Positions 17,836 to 25,791 of a stretch of 64,000 nt of DNA are shown one piece after another. Origin of the DNA: Treponema sp. (GTDB lineage: Bacteria; Spirochaetota; Spirochaetia; Treponematales; Treponemataceae); NCBI GenBank assembly GCA_017469785.1, contig JAFUFU010000034.1, positions 43,479-107,478 of the forward strand. Reading direction: 5' to 3'. Under the pieces are notes generated by a model. That model saw only the letters and a program-made list of their open reading frames with translations. It did not search any database and was not told where the DNA came from. Within the stretch, counting starts at the first letter, position 1; each line of letters begins with the position of its first letter. The position numbers and the translations under genes were made by a program.

Positions 17836-19101
17836 TTACTCCGTCGGGCGTTTTTTGAGATTTTTGCTCTCTTTTACGGCCTGACCTTCGCCAACCTGCT
17901 GCTCCATCATAGCGCGGACTTTAAGAGGCAAGCCAAACAATGTGATGAAGCCCTGTGCATCGTGATGATCGTACAAGTCACCAGTTGTGAATGAAGCGAT
18001 GCTCTCGTTGTAGAGGCTGTATTTTGAGTATGAGCCTGCACCACGGATTGAGCCTTTGTAGAGTTTGAGGTTGACCCAACCAGTACAAGTTTCCTGAGTT
18101 TTGTCTACGAATGCCATGCAAGCGTCCATCAAAGTGGTGAACCATTTTCCGTCGTAAATGAGCTCGCTCATGCGCAAAGAAACCTGCTGTTTGAAGTGAT
18201 ATGTATCACGGTCAAGGCAGAGGTGCTCAATCATCTCGTGAGCGGCATAAAGGATTGCTCCGCCCGGTGTCTCGTAAACGCCGCGAGATTTCATGCCGAC
18301 GCAGCGGTTCTCGCAGATGTCAACAAGGCCAACGCCGTTTCGTCCGCCGATTTTGTTGAGTTCTGTCATAAGCTCAAGGCCGTTCATCTTTTTGCCGTTT
18401 ACGCTGACAGGGATTCCCTTTTCAAATTCGATTTTGACATACTCGCCAGCCTCAGGTGCTTCCTCCGGGCAGACAGTGTTTTTGAGCATGTGCTTGTAGT
18501 TTGGCTCGTTCTCAGTCTTCTCAAGCTCCAAGCCCTCGTGAGAAATGTGCCAGATATTCTCGTCGCGAGAGTAAGACTGGTCTTTTTTCATCGGAACTTC
18601 AAGTCCCCGGTCTTCGAGGAATTTAATCTCTGCGTCGCGGCTGTCCATGTTCCATTTAGGGTCACGCCATGCTGCGATTACACGCAAGTCCGGAGCGAAA
18701 GCTTTGATTGCAAGCTCAAAACGAATCTGGTCGTTACCTTTTCCCGTTGCACCGTGACAGATTGCGACGGCACCTTCCTGACGAGCGTACTCAACAAGGA
18801 TTTTGCCGATAAGAGGGCGGGCTGTAGAAGTTCCCAAAAGATACTGGTCTTCGTATTTGCAGTTTGCTTTGAGTGCAGGCCAGATGTATTCTTCGATATA
18901 TTCCTGACGAGCGTCTACAACATAGCAGGCACTAGCACCAGTCTTAACAGCACGACCTTTGATAAGTTCCCAGTCGTCCCCCTGACCAACATCGATACAA
19001 ACAGCGATAACGTCATAATCATAATTTTCTTTGAGCCACGGAATGATAACCGTTGTGTCCAAACCGCCTGAATAAGCAAGAATAACTTTATCTTTTGCCA
19101 T
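17836..19101 (-). CDS. argG: argininosuccinate synthase
   Basis: This joins citrulline and aspartate using ATP, the seventh step of arginine synthesis. The ATG at 19101 has a GGAG seven bases upstream and gives the normal N-terminus; six more in-frame codons upstream are not needed. The ATP-binding AYSGGLDTTV loop is at residues 9-18, followed by CIDVGQGDDW, the ATGKGNDQIRFE motif and ENRCVGMKSRGVYETPGG. The length (421 residues) is normal. No other arginine gene is adjacent. Two hairpins sit directly after the stop. The assignment is certain. Confidence 0.97.
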   Translation of the reverse strand: MAKDKVILAYSGGLDTTVIIPWLKENYDYDVIAVCIDVGQGDDWELIKGRAVKTGASACYVVDARQEYIEEYIWPALKANCKYEDQYLLGTSTARPLIGKILVEYARQEGAVAICHGATGKGNDQIRFELAIKAFAPDLRVIAAWRDPKWNMDSRDAEIKFLEDRGLEVPMKKDQSYSRDENIWHISHEGLELEKTENEPNYKHMLKNTVCPEEAPEAGEYVKIEFEKGIPVSVNGKKMNGLELMTELNKIGGRNGVGLVDICENRCVGMKSRGVYETPGGAILYAAHEMIEHLCLDRDTYHFKQQVSLRMSELIYDGKWFTTLMDACMAFVDKTQETCTGWVNLKLYKGSIRGAGSYSKYSLYNESIASFTTGDLYDHHDAQGFITLFGLPLKVRAMMEQQVGEGQAVKESKNLKKRPTE

Positions 19102-19209
19102 AAAACGCTCCGTATGCAAAATTTTGCAACAAAAATGAATATTTATGCAGAAATAGTAGCGTTTAGTAGAAAAATATGCAATAGATATACACTGACAATC
19201 ATCATTCTG

Positions 19210-20223
19210 CTACTCATCCGCACCTTCACCGGAATCTGCCCCGCTGCAGCATGAACCGCCGCTTTCTGCTCCGTCTCCTCCGCCGCTAGAACTGTGTTTT
19301 TTACCTGCTGACTTTCCTGCAATCGTACGCACAAGCCTGAATCCCACGGAAGGACTCCGCTCGGAAGGAGAAAGACAGTCCCTTGCAGAAACCTCACAGT
19401 ATCTTGAATCGGAATTAAAAGCCCCGCCACGCAAAACGCGTTTTTCACCGGAATCTGCTCCTAATTCTCCCGTTGAAGAAGTTACCTCTCCGTACCAGTC
19501 CCAGCACCATTCCTTGACATTTCCTGCCAGGTCATAGATAAAAATGGAATTTTCCTTCTTTTGTGCTGGAGTGTGGATTGCAGAAGCTGAGTTTGCCTCG
19601 TACCAGGAAACAGAATCAGCACTGTTGCTTCCAGGGTATTTTGTCTGCTTTTTGGGGATTCCGCCGTCTCCGCCACGGGCAATGTATTCCCATTCAGCTT
19701 CGGTCGGGAGCCGGTAACCGTCTGCAGTTTCGTTAAATTCAATCTGCACCCAGAGACTTTCCGCATCGTCCGGGGCACGGTATTTCCTTGATGTGTTTTC
19801 GTAATTTTCTGCCCCTGGAAAAAGTGCCGGATTAACGCTTCCGTTAACTGAATAGGCCGGTGTAAGTCCTTCCTTTATGCTCAAAAAATTGCAGTAAATT
19901 ATGGCGTCAAACCAGCTTACATTGAAGGCCGGAAAATTTTTACCTTTTCCCGTATCTTCGTCTGGAGCAACTTTATAATAGCAGAAACATTCGTACTCTG
20001 ACTGCGTAACTTCATGGTCGCTTACCCAGAGGCTGTTTATGTGAACCTCACGGGAAGGCACAAAAATATAGTCACCGTAAGAATTTGAATATTCCAGGCT
20101 TCCAGTAACGTCTGCGCCGTTAATTTCTTCATAGGGGGCTGGAATTTCGGCTTCCTGAACGCAAGAAAGTAAAATTAACGAGGCAATAGAGGCACACACT
20201 GTCATGCAAGTTTTTTTCAGCAT
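19210..20223 (-). CDS. SUMF1/FGE-sulfatase-domain lipoprotein with Gly/Ser/Cys tail
   Basis: This is an exported protein with a lipobox LLSC. The ATG at 20223 is preferred over a GTG three codons upstream. The SUMF1 (formylglycine-generating enzyme-like) fold is clear: VSDHEVTQSEYECF, FNVSWFDAIIYCNFLS, GYRLPTEAEWEYIARGG, IYDLAGNVKEWCWDWYG, RVLRGGAFNSDSRYCEVSARD and GFRLVR. Only one of the two FGE active-site cysteines is present (RYC), so formylglycine synthesis is not expected; a binding or structural role is more likely. After the domain comes an odd tail of about 30 residues rich in Gly, Ser and Asp with a Cys-Cys pair. It is 31 bp downstream of the next SUMF1 gene and co-oriented. Confidence 0.85.
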   Translation of the reverse strand: MLKKTCMTVCASIASLILLSCVQEAEIPAPYEEINGADVTGSLEYSNSYGDYIFVPSREVHINSLWVSDHEVTQSEYECFCYYKVAPDEDTGKGKNFPAFNVSWFDAIIYCNFLSIKEGLTPAYSVNGSVNPALFPGAENYENTSRKYRAPDDAESLWVQIEFNETADGYRLPTEAEWEYIARGGDGGIPKKQTKYPGSNSADSVSWYEANSASAIHTPAQKKENSIFIYDLAGNVKEWCWDWYGEVTSSTGELGADSGEKRVLRGGAFNSDSRYCEVSARDCLSPSERSPSVGFRLVRTIAGKSAGKKHSSSGGGDGAESGGSCCSGADSGEGADE

Positions 20224-20254
20224 AATTTTCACACTTTATACAATTGAATTTTAA

Positions 20255-21451
20255 TTATTCTGCGTTGCGGACAAGGCGGAAACCAAGGAAGGCATAGAAA
20301 CAGCCGCATCCGTCATCCTTGTTGCATTTTCTGCTTCTACGGCTTTCCGGAACTTTGTTCTTTATGTTTGAAACATAGTTTTCGTTTTTTGTATCGCCTT
20401 GATAAAGCACCTTTTCTTCTGCAATCACAGAAAGAGATTTTTCAGAAATTGCGGAACCACCGCGCAAGACACGGGTATAATAATCTTTTCCATTAATTTG
20501 AGCAGGAGTTGCAGGACCAGAAGAAGGAGTATCTGCGTCAATGTCTCCATAAAGATCCCAAACCCATTCAGAAACATTGCCGGCAAGATCATAGATTCCG
20601 TTAACAGCCTTTTTTGTCTTTACAGGATGCGTAGTAAGAGCCGCGTTATCTGCATACCATGCAACATCCCCGATTGTGTTACTTCCCGGGTATTTTGTCT
20701 GCTTCGGAAATACTCCCTTGTTTCCGCCTCGGGCAATATATTCCCATTCGGCTTCGGTCGGGAGACGGTATCCGTCAGCACTTTCGTTGAATTTTACGGC
20801 GTTCCACAAAGCTATAGTTTCCGTGTTGGCATTTTCACCAGTAACTGGTTTGGGAGCGGCATACTTTCCGTTATCTTCTATTATTCCGGGCCACTTTCTG
20901 GGGTCTATTTCGTCCCTGCCTTCAACCTGAATGCTGTAAACAGGAGTATATCCTTCTGCAATGCTTCTGAGGTTTGAGTAAACTAGAGTATCATACCAGC
21001 TTACTCCATAGGCCGGATAATTGTCTCCAAGCCCGGATATTTTTGCAGGTTTTGTTTCTGTATTACTGCCTCCGTATGCATTAAAAATTGCCTCATCTCC
21101 AATACTTTTCGGATTGCTCATTTTTGCCCCGCTGTTCATACCCTTTACAGGACCATCTTCAAAAAAGTTATATTTCTGGAATTCCTGCTGGGTAACTTCA
21201 TGGTCACTTACATAAAGGTTTTTGATTGTTATACTTCTTCCTTCAATAAAGACTTTTGAGTTTTTCACCCCCCTGCTTTCTGCGTCTTCGGAATTTTCTA
21301 CTTTTACCAAGCCGCCTTCAATTTTTACAAAGCCAGAGTCTGAAGACTCCCCGGCATCATTGCCGTCGTTTGAGCAGGAAGCAAGCGCCAGGAATAAAGT
21401 CAGAGCCGCAAAAGAGACGGTCATTACATTTTTTGAATTAAATCTTTTCAT
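20255..21451 (-). CDS. SUMF1-domain lipoprotein
   Basis: This is an exported protein of 398 residues with a lipobox LASC. The ATG at 21451 has a GGAGG site six bases upstream. The SUMF1 domain motifs are VSDHEVTQQEFQKYN, YGVSWYDTLVYSNLRS, GYRLPTEAEWEYIARGG, IYDLAGNVSEWVWDLYG, RVLRGGSAISEKS and FLGFRLVRN. Neither active-site cysteine of true formylglycine-generating enzymes is present, so it is probably a ligand-binding C-type-lectin-like fold. A CNKDDGCGC cluster near the end is unusual. It is the first gene of a minus-strand pair with the next SUMF1 gene and is divergent from a third one. The intergenic region holds a direct repeat and a palindrome. Confidence 0.85.
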   Translation of the reverse strand: MKRFNSKNVMTVSFAALTLFLALASCSNDGNDAGESSDSGFVKIEGGLVKVENSEDAESRGVKNSKVFIEGRSITIKNLYVSDHEVTQQEFQKYNFFEDGPVKGMNSGAKMSNPKSIGDEAIFNAYGGSNTETKPAKISGLGDNYPAYGVSWYDTLVYSNLRSIAEGYTPVYSIQVEGRDEIDPRKWPGIIEDNGKYAAPKPVTGENANTETIALWNAVKFNESADGYRLPTEAEWEYIARGGNKGVFPKQTKYPGSNTIGDVAWYADNAALTTHPVKTKKAVNGIYDLAGNVSEWVWDLYGDIDADTPSSGPATPAQINGKDYYTRVLRGGSAISEKSLSVIAEEKVLYQGDTKNENYVSNIKNKVPESRRSRKCNKDDGCGCFYAFLGFRLVRNAE

Positions 21452-21530
21452 ATTTCCTCCAGAATACATTTGGTAATTTGTAGGAAACATTAAAAAATTG
21501 CCTGCGTTTTGCCAACAGATTTTTGCCGCA

Positions 21531-21552
21531 GGAATCTAAACGGAATCTAAAC
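21531..21552. promoter_or_regulatory. perfect 11-bp tandem direct repeat, candidate winged-helix regulator site
   Basis: GGAATCTAAAC occurs twice with no gap, and a weaker third copy may follow (AGGGATAAACA). Head-to-tail 10-11-bp repeats are the classic site for OmpR/PhoB-type winged-helix proteins. The repeat lies between divergent SUMF1 genes, and a winged-helix regulator is encoded 2 kb away in the same locus. Confidence 0.55.
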
Positions 21553-21575
21553 AGGGATAAACAAAAAGTAAAAAT

Positions 21576-21602
21576 TATAACCTAGTTATAAACTAGGTTA
21601 TA
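21576..21602. promoter_or_regulatory. 27-bp perfect palindrome, candidate operator
   Basis: Two 12-bp arms (TATAACCTAGTT and its reverse complement) flank a 3-bp centre in the divergent promoter region. It sits directly upstream of the plus-strand promoter. It could be a dimeric repressor site; a terminator is less likely because no clean T-run follows on either strand. Confidence 0.5.
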
Positions 21603-21608
21603 AAAGCC

Positions 21609-21637
21609 TTGTCCGGCATTTTTTTTATAAATAGACT
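21609..21637 (+). promoter_or_regulatory. sigma-70-type promoter for the plus-strand SUMF1 operon
   Basis: TTGTCC (21,609-21,614) and TAGACT (21,632-21,637) are 17 bp apart, 37 bp upstream of the ATG at 21,675. Confidence 0.4.
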
Positions 21638-21674
21638 GTCACGTGCATTTAAAAAATAAAAATCTGGAGGTTTT

Positions 21675-22490
21675 ATGAAAAAAATTCTTTTTGGAGCACT
21701 CTTACTGTTTTTTGGACTGGAACTTTCTTCCGCAAAGGACAACTTATATTCTTCCTTTGTAAATGTTGAGGGGGGAACTTTTCAGATGGGAAGTTCAGAC
21801 TCAAATGCCAAGAGCGACGAAAAAGTCCACACGGTTTTCGTAAAATCCTTTTCGATTTCAAAATATGAAGTTACGAGAAGCCTCTATAAAAAAATTACAA
21901 AAAAATCGCCGGGCTATTTTACATGCGGAGGAACCTGCTGCGATGATCCCAGCCTTTGTCCAGTGGAAAACGTTACCTTCCAGGAAGTGCTTGAATTCTG
22001 CAATGCCTTGAGCAAAAAAGAAGGCTTGCAGAGTGCATACATAAAGAAAGAAGGTGAAAACTGGGAATGGGACAGAAAAGCAAACGGCTACAGGCTTCCC
22101 ACCGAGGCTGAGTGGGAATTTGCCGCCCGTGGAGGAAATTCAAGTCAGGGCCACGTTTATTCTGGAAGCAGAAAACTCGGCGACGTGGCATGGTATCTTG
22201 GAAACAGCGACGGCTTTCCCCATCAGGTTGCAAAAAAAGAAGCCAACGAGCTTGGACTTTATGACATGACGGGAAACGTCTGGGAATTTGTCTGGGACAT
22301 TTACGGTGAATACGATGACTCCATAAAGGAAAATCCTTCCGGCCCGGAAAAAGGACGGAACAGGGTTCTCAGAGGCGGCGGCTTCAACGACGTGGGAAGC
22401 CTTCAGAGGGTAAGCGCAAGATGGCAGCTGCGTCAGGCAGGTTACTGCGGAAATTATGCGGGATTCCGTCTTGCAAGGAATGTTGACTGA
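21675..22490 (+). CDS. exported SUMF1-domain protein
   Basis: This is a 271-residue protein with a cleavable signal peptide (LELSSAKD), not a lipoprotein. A GGAGG lies four bases before the ATG. It is almost entirely one SUMF1 domain: FVNVEGGTFQMGS, SISKYEVTRSLYKK, CPVENVTFQEVLEFCNALS, GYRLPTEAEWEFAARGG, LYDMTGNVWEFVWDIYG, RVLRGGGFNDVGSLQRVSARW and GFRLARN. Neither FGE catalytic cysteine is present. A CGGTCCDDPSLC cluster in the first third could form disulfides. The next gene starts one base after the stop, so it forms an operon with a predicted outer-membrane barrel and probably with the downstream winged-helix regulator. Confidence 0.85.
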   Translation: MKKILFGALLLFFGLELSSAKDNLYSSFVNVEGGTFQMGSSDSNAKSDEKVHTVFVKSFSISKYEVTRSLYKKITKKSPGYFTCGGTCCDDPSLCPVENVTFQEVLEFCNALSKKEGLQSAYIKKEGENWEWDRKANGYRLPTEAEWEFAARGGNSSQGHVYSGSRKLGDVAWYLGNSDGFPHQVAKKEANELGLYDMTGNVWEFVWDIYGEYDDSIKENPSGPEKGRNRVLRGGGFNDVGSLQRVSARWQLRQAGYCGNYAGFRLARNVD

Positions 22491-22491
22491 T

Positions 22492-23565
22492 ATGAAAAAG
22501 ACGATTTTACTTCCGGCACTTTTGCTGCTGATTTTTGAAGGCGCTGTTTTTGCCCAGACATTAACCTTTACAAACACATTTGGAGGAAATGTCGATAACC
22601 TTAGTTCCTCGGACTTCATCCGCTATTTAAAAGACGAAAACGATGAATTTCAGAAAAAAAAGTTTTCAATTGGAGAGCGCGCGCAACTGGACCTCTCTTC
22701 CCCGGAACTTGACGGCCGAATCCGACTTGATCTGGCAAGTCTGGACGCAAAAGAAGATGAGGATGAGGATTTTTCCCTGGACTTAAAAGGCTACCTGGGC
22801 TTCAAACCGGTAAGTTTTGCCACCCTTCTTGCAGGAAATTCCTTCTTCTCAAAATTCGTCATTCCGGCATCTTACCTTCCGGCAAACGACGAGTATACCA
22901 TTCACGGAAAGCTTACCGGTGCCGATGGAGCAGGAATTCTTTTACAGACGGCAGGCTTCCGTCTTGGGGCAGCAACAGAAGCTGATGAAGAGGCGGTATT
23001 CAACTTTGGCGCGTCTTATGAACTAAAAAATGCCTTTAACATAGGAGCTACATTCCAGAATATTAGCGACAAGGCAGGAAGTTTTGGTGTTTTTGCTGGA
23101 TTCGATGCAATATATGCCTTCAAGGTGGCAGGCGGCTACATCCGAAATTACAAGGGTGCCTACCTTCAGAATACAAAAGACGCCCTGCAGCTTTCTTTGC
23201 AATGGATTTTAAGTGGAACAGGTTTTTCTGTATATGCAGAAGGACTTTTGGGACTTACAAACGACATTGGAGACGGCTCAGGAAAGCGTTATTACGACAC
23301 CAAATTTCCCTGGTATACTGCCGCAAGGCTTCTTTACAAACTGAATGAAGACACGACTTTTTACTTGAAAGGCACTTCAGGACACGAACTGAAATCCAGC
23401 AAGGCAGGCGAAACGCTTACAAGATTCCAGCTTTACCCGCATTTTGACCACAAGACAAGCATGGGAACATTCCGCTCTGGAGTTCGATTCAGCTTTACCG
23501 ACAAAAGGCAGCTGACAGCCGTTTCAATTCCCGTAAGCTGGTATTACAGTTTCAAAGTGAAATAA
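22492..23565 (+). CDS. predicted outer-membrane beta-barrel protein
   Basis: No specific family was recognised. It is 357 residues with a signal peptide ending VFAQ. The rest alternates polar and hydrophobic residues in short strands with aromatic belts and Gly-rich turns (GYLGFKPVSFATLLAG, NFGASYELKNAFNIGATF, FGVFAGFDAIYAFKVAGGY) and ends in WYYSFKVK, all typical of an outer-membrane barrel of about 12-16 strands. An acidic EDEDED stretch lies near residue 85. It starts one base after the SUMF1 stop, so the two proteins probably act together at the cell surface. Porin or transport function is only a guess from the fold. Confidence 0.65.
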   Translation: MKKTILLPALLLLIFEGAVFAQTLTFTNTFGGNVDNLSSSDFIRYLKDENDEFQKKKFSIGERAQLDLSSPELDGRIRLDLASLDAKEDEDEDFSLDLKGYLGFKPVSFATLLAGNSFFSKFVIPASYLPANDEYTIHGKLTGADGAGILLQTAGFRLGAATEADEEAVFNFGASYELKNAFNIGATFQNISDKAGSFGVFAGFDAIYAFKVAGGYIRNYKGAYLQNTKDALQLSLQWILSGTGFSVYAEGLLGLTNDIGDGSGKRYYDTKFPWYTAARLLYKLNEDTTFYLKGTSGHELKSSKAGETLTRFQLYPHFDHKTSMGTFRSGVRFSFTDKRQLTAVSIPVSWYYSFKVK

Positions 23566-23671
23566 TGCCGCAAAAAAAACTGAAAAATCTTTATTTTCCT
23601 ATTTACCCAGTAGGTTATCATGTGATAAAATTCCCTTGCAAATCTGCAAACTTGTTAAGGGGATTTTCATC

Positions 23672-24592
23672 GTGAATTTAAGGAATAAAATTGCAATCAC
23701 GAATTTCTGCTCTGTAATAATTCCCCTGACAGTAATTTTTATGGTTGTTTTCATCAAATCAGGGAAACTTCACCCGGCGAAAAGCGAAGAGTTTTCTTCG
23801 GCAGAAGTCATATATCATTTTGAAGAAAATGTCTCAAAGCTCACCTCAACCAATGTTTTTTCAAAGACCGGGGAAAATTACATTTCTTCTTCAGCAGTAG
23901 CTTTGACAGAAGAACTGGACTCAATAGGCTTTCATTTTAAAATTTTTACTGAAGAGGCTGAATTTTTTAACAATTTAACGGAAAAAGAAACTGAGCTCAT
24001 TTCTGAATTTCAAGAGAATTTCCTGAATGAAAATAAGGATGACAGGCTCATCTTTTTTTCAAGGGCGGACGGTAAGAACCTGATTTATAAAAAAACTTCA
24101 TCAAAAGAAGTGATTGCACTTTATGACCCAAGCCACGCCGACAAAAAATCACTGAACTCAGTCCTTCCAATTTCGTTTTTAAATTATGGAATAATAGTGA
24201 TAATCGTTTTTTCAGTTGCCCTTTTTGTAATTTTTGTAAGTTTTCTTTCAAATTACTGGATTCAAAAATCCCTGCTGGAAACAAAAGAAAAAATCACCTG
24301 CGGGAAATTTACGATTTATCTGAGCACCATGAAGGTCTTTGTCGGCGGAAAAGAAATCGAGCTCAAGCGGCGGGAATTTGACCTTTTTGCATTTCTGGCG
24401 ATTCATCGCGGAGAAGTTTTTTCAAAGGCAGATTTACTTGAAAATGTCTGGGGTATGGATTCCACGGCAAATGAGCCGACTGTAGCCGTCCACATAAACC
24501 GCCTCAGGGAAAAGATTGAAAAGACACCGGAAAATCCCCGCTATCTCAAAACCGTTTGGGGAAAAGGCTATGTCTTTGTTCCTAGCCTGTGA
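23672..24592 (+). CDS. membrane-bound OmpR-type winged-helix regulator
   Basis: This is a 306-residue one-component regulator. The GTG at 23672 has an AAGGGG site upstream and gives a membrane segment at residues about 8-28. An extracytoplasmic region of about 140 residues follows, then a second membrane segment (NYGIIVIIVFSVALFVIFV, about 175-200) and a C-terminal OmpR/PhoB DNA-binding domain (about 215-305, KRREFDLFAFLAIHRGEVFSK, VAVHINRLREKIE, YLKTVWGKGYVF). There is no receiver domain or kinase. The order is opposite to ToxR, where the DNA-binding domain is N-terminal. It sits 106 bp after the barrel gene and is the obvious candidate to bind the direct repeat at 21,531-21,552; that link is inferred. 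Confidence 0.85.
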   Translation: MNLRNKIAITNFCSVIIPLTVIFMVVFIKSGKLHPAKSEEFSSAEVIYHFEENVSKLTSTNVFSKTGENYISSSAVALTEELDSIGFHFKIFTEEAEFFNNLTEKETELISEFQENFLNENKDDRLIFFSRADGKNLIYKKTSSKEVIALYDPSHADKKSLNSVLPISFLNYGIIVIIVFSVALFVIFVSFLSNYWIQKSLLETKEKITCGKFTIYLSTMKVFVGGKEIELKRREFDLFAFLAIHRGEVFSKADLLENVWGMDSTANEPTVAVHINRLREKIEKTPENPRYLKTVWGKGYVFVPSL

Positions 24593-24622
24593 AGGAAACT
24601 TCATTTTCAGAACAGGTCTATC

Positions 24623-24760
24623 TTACTCCGCCTTCCACACAGTCTCATCGCCGCAGATATTCCTGATTTTCAGACGCAGCGGCTTATCTTCGCTTTTAAT
24701 TGCGCCGTTCCAGAAATCCTTTTTTTGTACACGGTGTATCCTATTTGTTTGTGACTTTGA
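24623..24760 (-). pseudogene. short reading-frame remnant (KKDFWNGAIKSEDKP...)
   Basis: In the 219-bp gap between the regulator and the aldo/keto reductase, one minus-strand frame stays open for about 45 codons after a TGA and has no start. It reads like the C-terminal end of a secreted protein (DFWNG, PLRLKIRN, DETVWKAE, then two stops). It may be the tail of a deleted gene, loosely similar to expansin-like C-termini. Confidence is low because the fragment is short. Confidence 0.25.
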
Positions 24761-24776
24761 TCAGGCTTAGGAAACC

Positions 24777-24804
24777 TTGCTTTTTAAATAAAAACTGTTA
24801 GAAT
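24777..24804 (+). promoter_or_regulatory. promoter of the aldo/keto reductase gene, possibly leaderless
   Basis: TTGCTT (24,777-24,782), 16 bp, TAGAAT (24,799-24,804). The ATG follows seven bases after the -10 and there is no Shine-Dalgarno, so transcription would begin at or next to the A of the start codon. Confidence 0.55.
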
Positions 24805-24811
24805 TGCTTTT

Positions 24812-25789
24812 ATGAAATACAGAAACGTGGGTAAATCAGGACTCAAAGTCAGTGAAATCGCCGTAGGAAGCTGGATGACAGCCCTTAACGGCAGCAAAGA
24901 ACAAGAGACGGCAAAAGAAGTGATAAAGCTGGCTTTTGACAAAGGAATCAATTTTTTCGACTGCGCGGACGCATACAGCGGAGGCGAGGCTGAAAAATTC
25001 TTAGGCAGCGTGCTAAAAGACTATCCCCGCTCAAGCTATGTAGTTTCAAGCAAGGTATTCTTTCCCACTGGAAAAGGAGCAAACGACTGGGGGCTTTCCC
25101 GCAAGCATATCATTGAAAACGTCGATCGTTCGCTAAAAAATCTCGGCATGGACTACATAGATTTATACTACTGCCACCGCTTCGACCCCACCACTCCAAT
25201 GGAAGAAACTTTGCGCACTTTAAGTGATTTGGTTTTTCAGGGCAAAATCCTGTACTACGGAGTCAGCGAGGAATGGGGAGCTGCCCGGCTCGAAAAAGCA
25301 GAGGCTATCATCGAAAAATACAATCTCTCCCCTCTTACCGTGATTCAACCCCAGTACAACATGATTGACCGCTACATTGAGCATGAAATAATGGACGTAT
25401 GCAAGGAGCATGGCATCGGAATCACGCCATTTTCACCACTCGCCCAAGGCTTGCTCACAGGAAAATACAAAAAAGGGGAAGCCTATCCCGAAGGAAGCAG
25501 GGCTACCCATCAGGCTGACAAACAGATTAACAAACTCCTTACCGATGAAAACCTCGATAAGGTTGAAAAGCTGGGTAAAATCGCCGGAGATTTAGGAACG
25601 AACATGAGCGTCCTTGCCTTGGCATGGATTCTTACAAAGCCATGTATTTCCAGCGTAATTACGGGAGCCAGCAAAGCAAGCCAGCTGGAAAACAACATTG
25701 CGGCAAGCGAACTTTCACTTCCTCAGGACGCCATCGCAGAAATCGAAAAGATTCTTGATTTCAGGCGTTTTGAGCGTCACGTGGGATAA
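24812..25789 (+). CDS. aldo/keto reductase (Kv-beta-like)
   Basis: This is an NADPH-dependent reductase of carbonyl compounds in the cytoplasm, 325 residues. The catalytic tetrad is visible as Asp50, Tyr55 (DCADAY), Lys81 (SSKV) and His122 (YYCHRFD). The C-terminal coenzyme-binding region has PFSPLAQGLLTGKYK and ITGASKASQLENN. The pattern FDCADAYSGGEAE and the QPQYNMIDR segment fit the voltage-gated potassium-channel beta-subunit-like branch. The substrate is unknown. It ends 2 bp from the stop of the convergent HD-GYP-like gene, and no terminator separates them. No Shine-Dalgarno is present. Confidence 0.9.
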   Translation: MKYRNVGKSGLKVSEIAVGSWMTALNGSKEQETAKEVIKLAFDKGINFFDCADAYSGGEAEKFLGSVLKDYPRSSYVVSSKVFFPTGKGANDWGLSRKHIIENVDRSLKNLGMDYIDLYYCHRFDPTTPMEETLRTLSDLVFQGKILYYGVSEEWGAARLEKAEAIIEKYNLSPLTVIQPQYNMIDRYIEHEIMDVCKEHGIGITPFSPLAQGLLTGKYKKGEAYPEGSRATHQADKQINKLLTDENLDKVEKLGKIAGDLGTNMSVLALAWILTKPCISSVITGASKASQLENNIAASELSLPQDAIAEIEKILDFRRFERHVG

Positions 25790-25791
25790 AG

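Noticed and set aside
18196-19071. long plus-strand reading frame (291 codons) opposite argG
   Set aside because: It lies fully antisense to a firmly assigned gene in a codon-biased region and has no ribosome site or recognisable domain.
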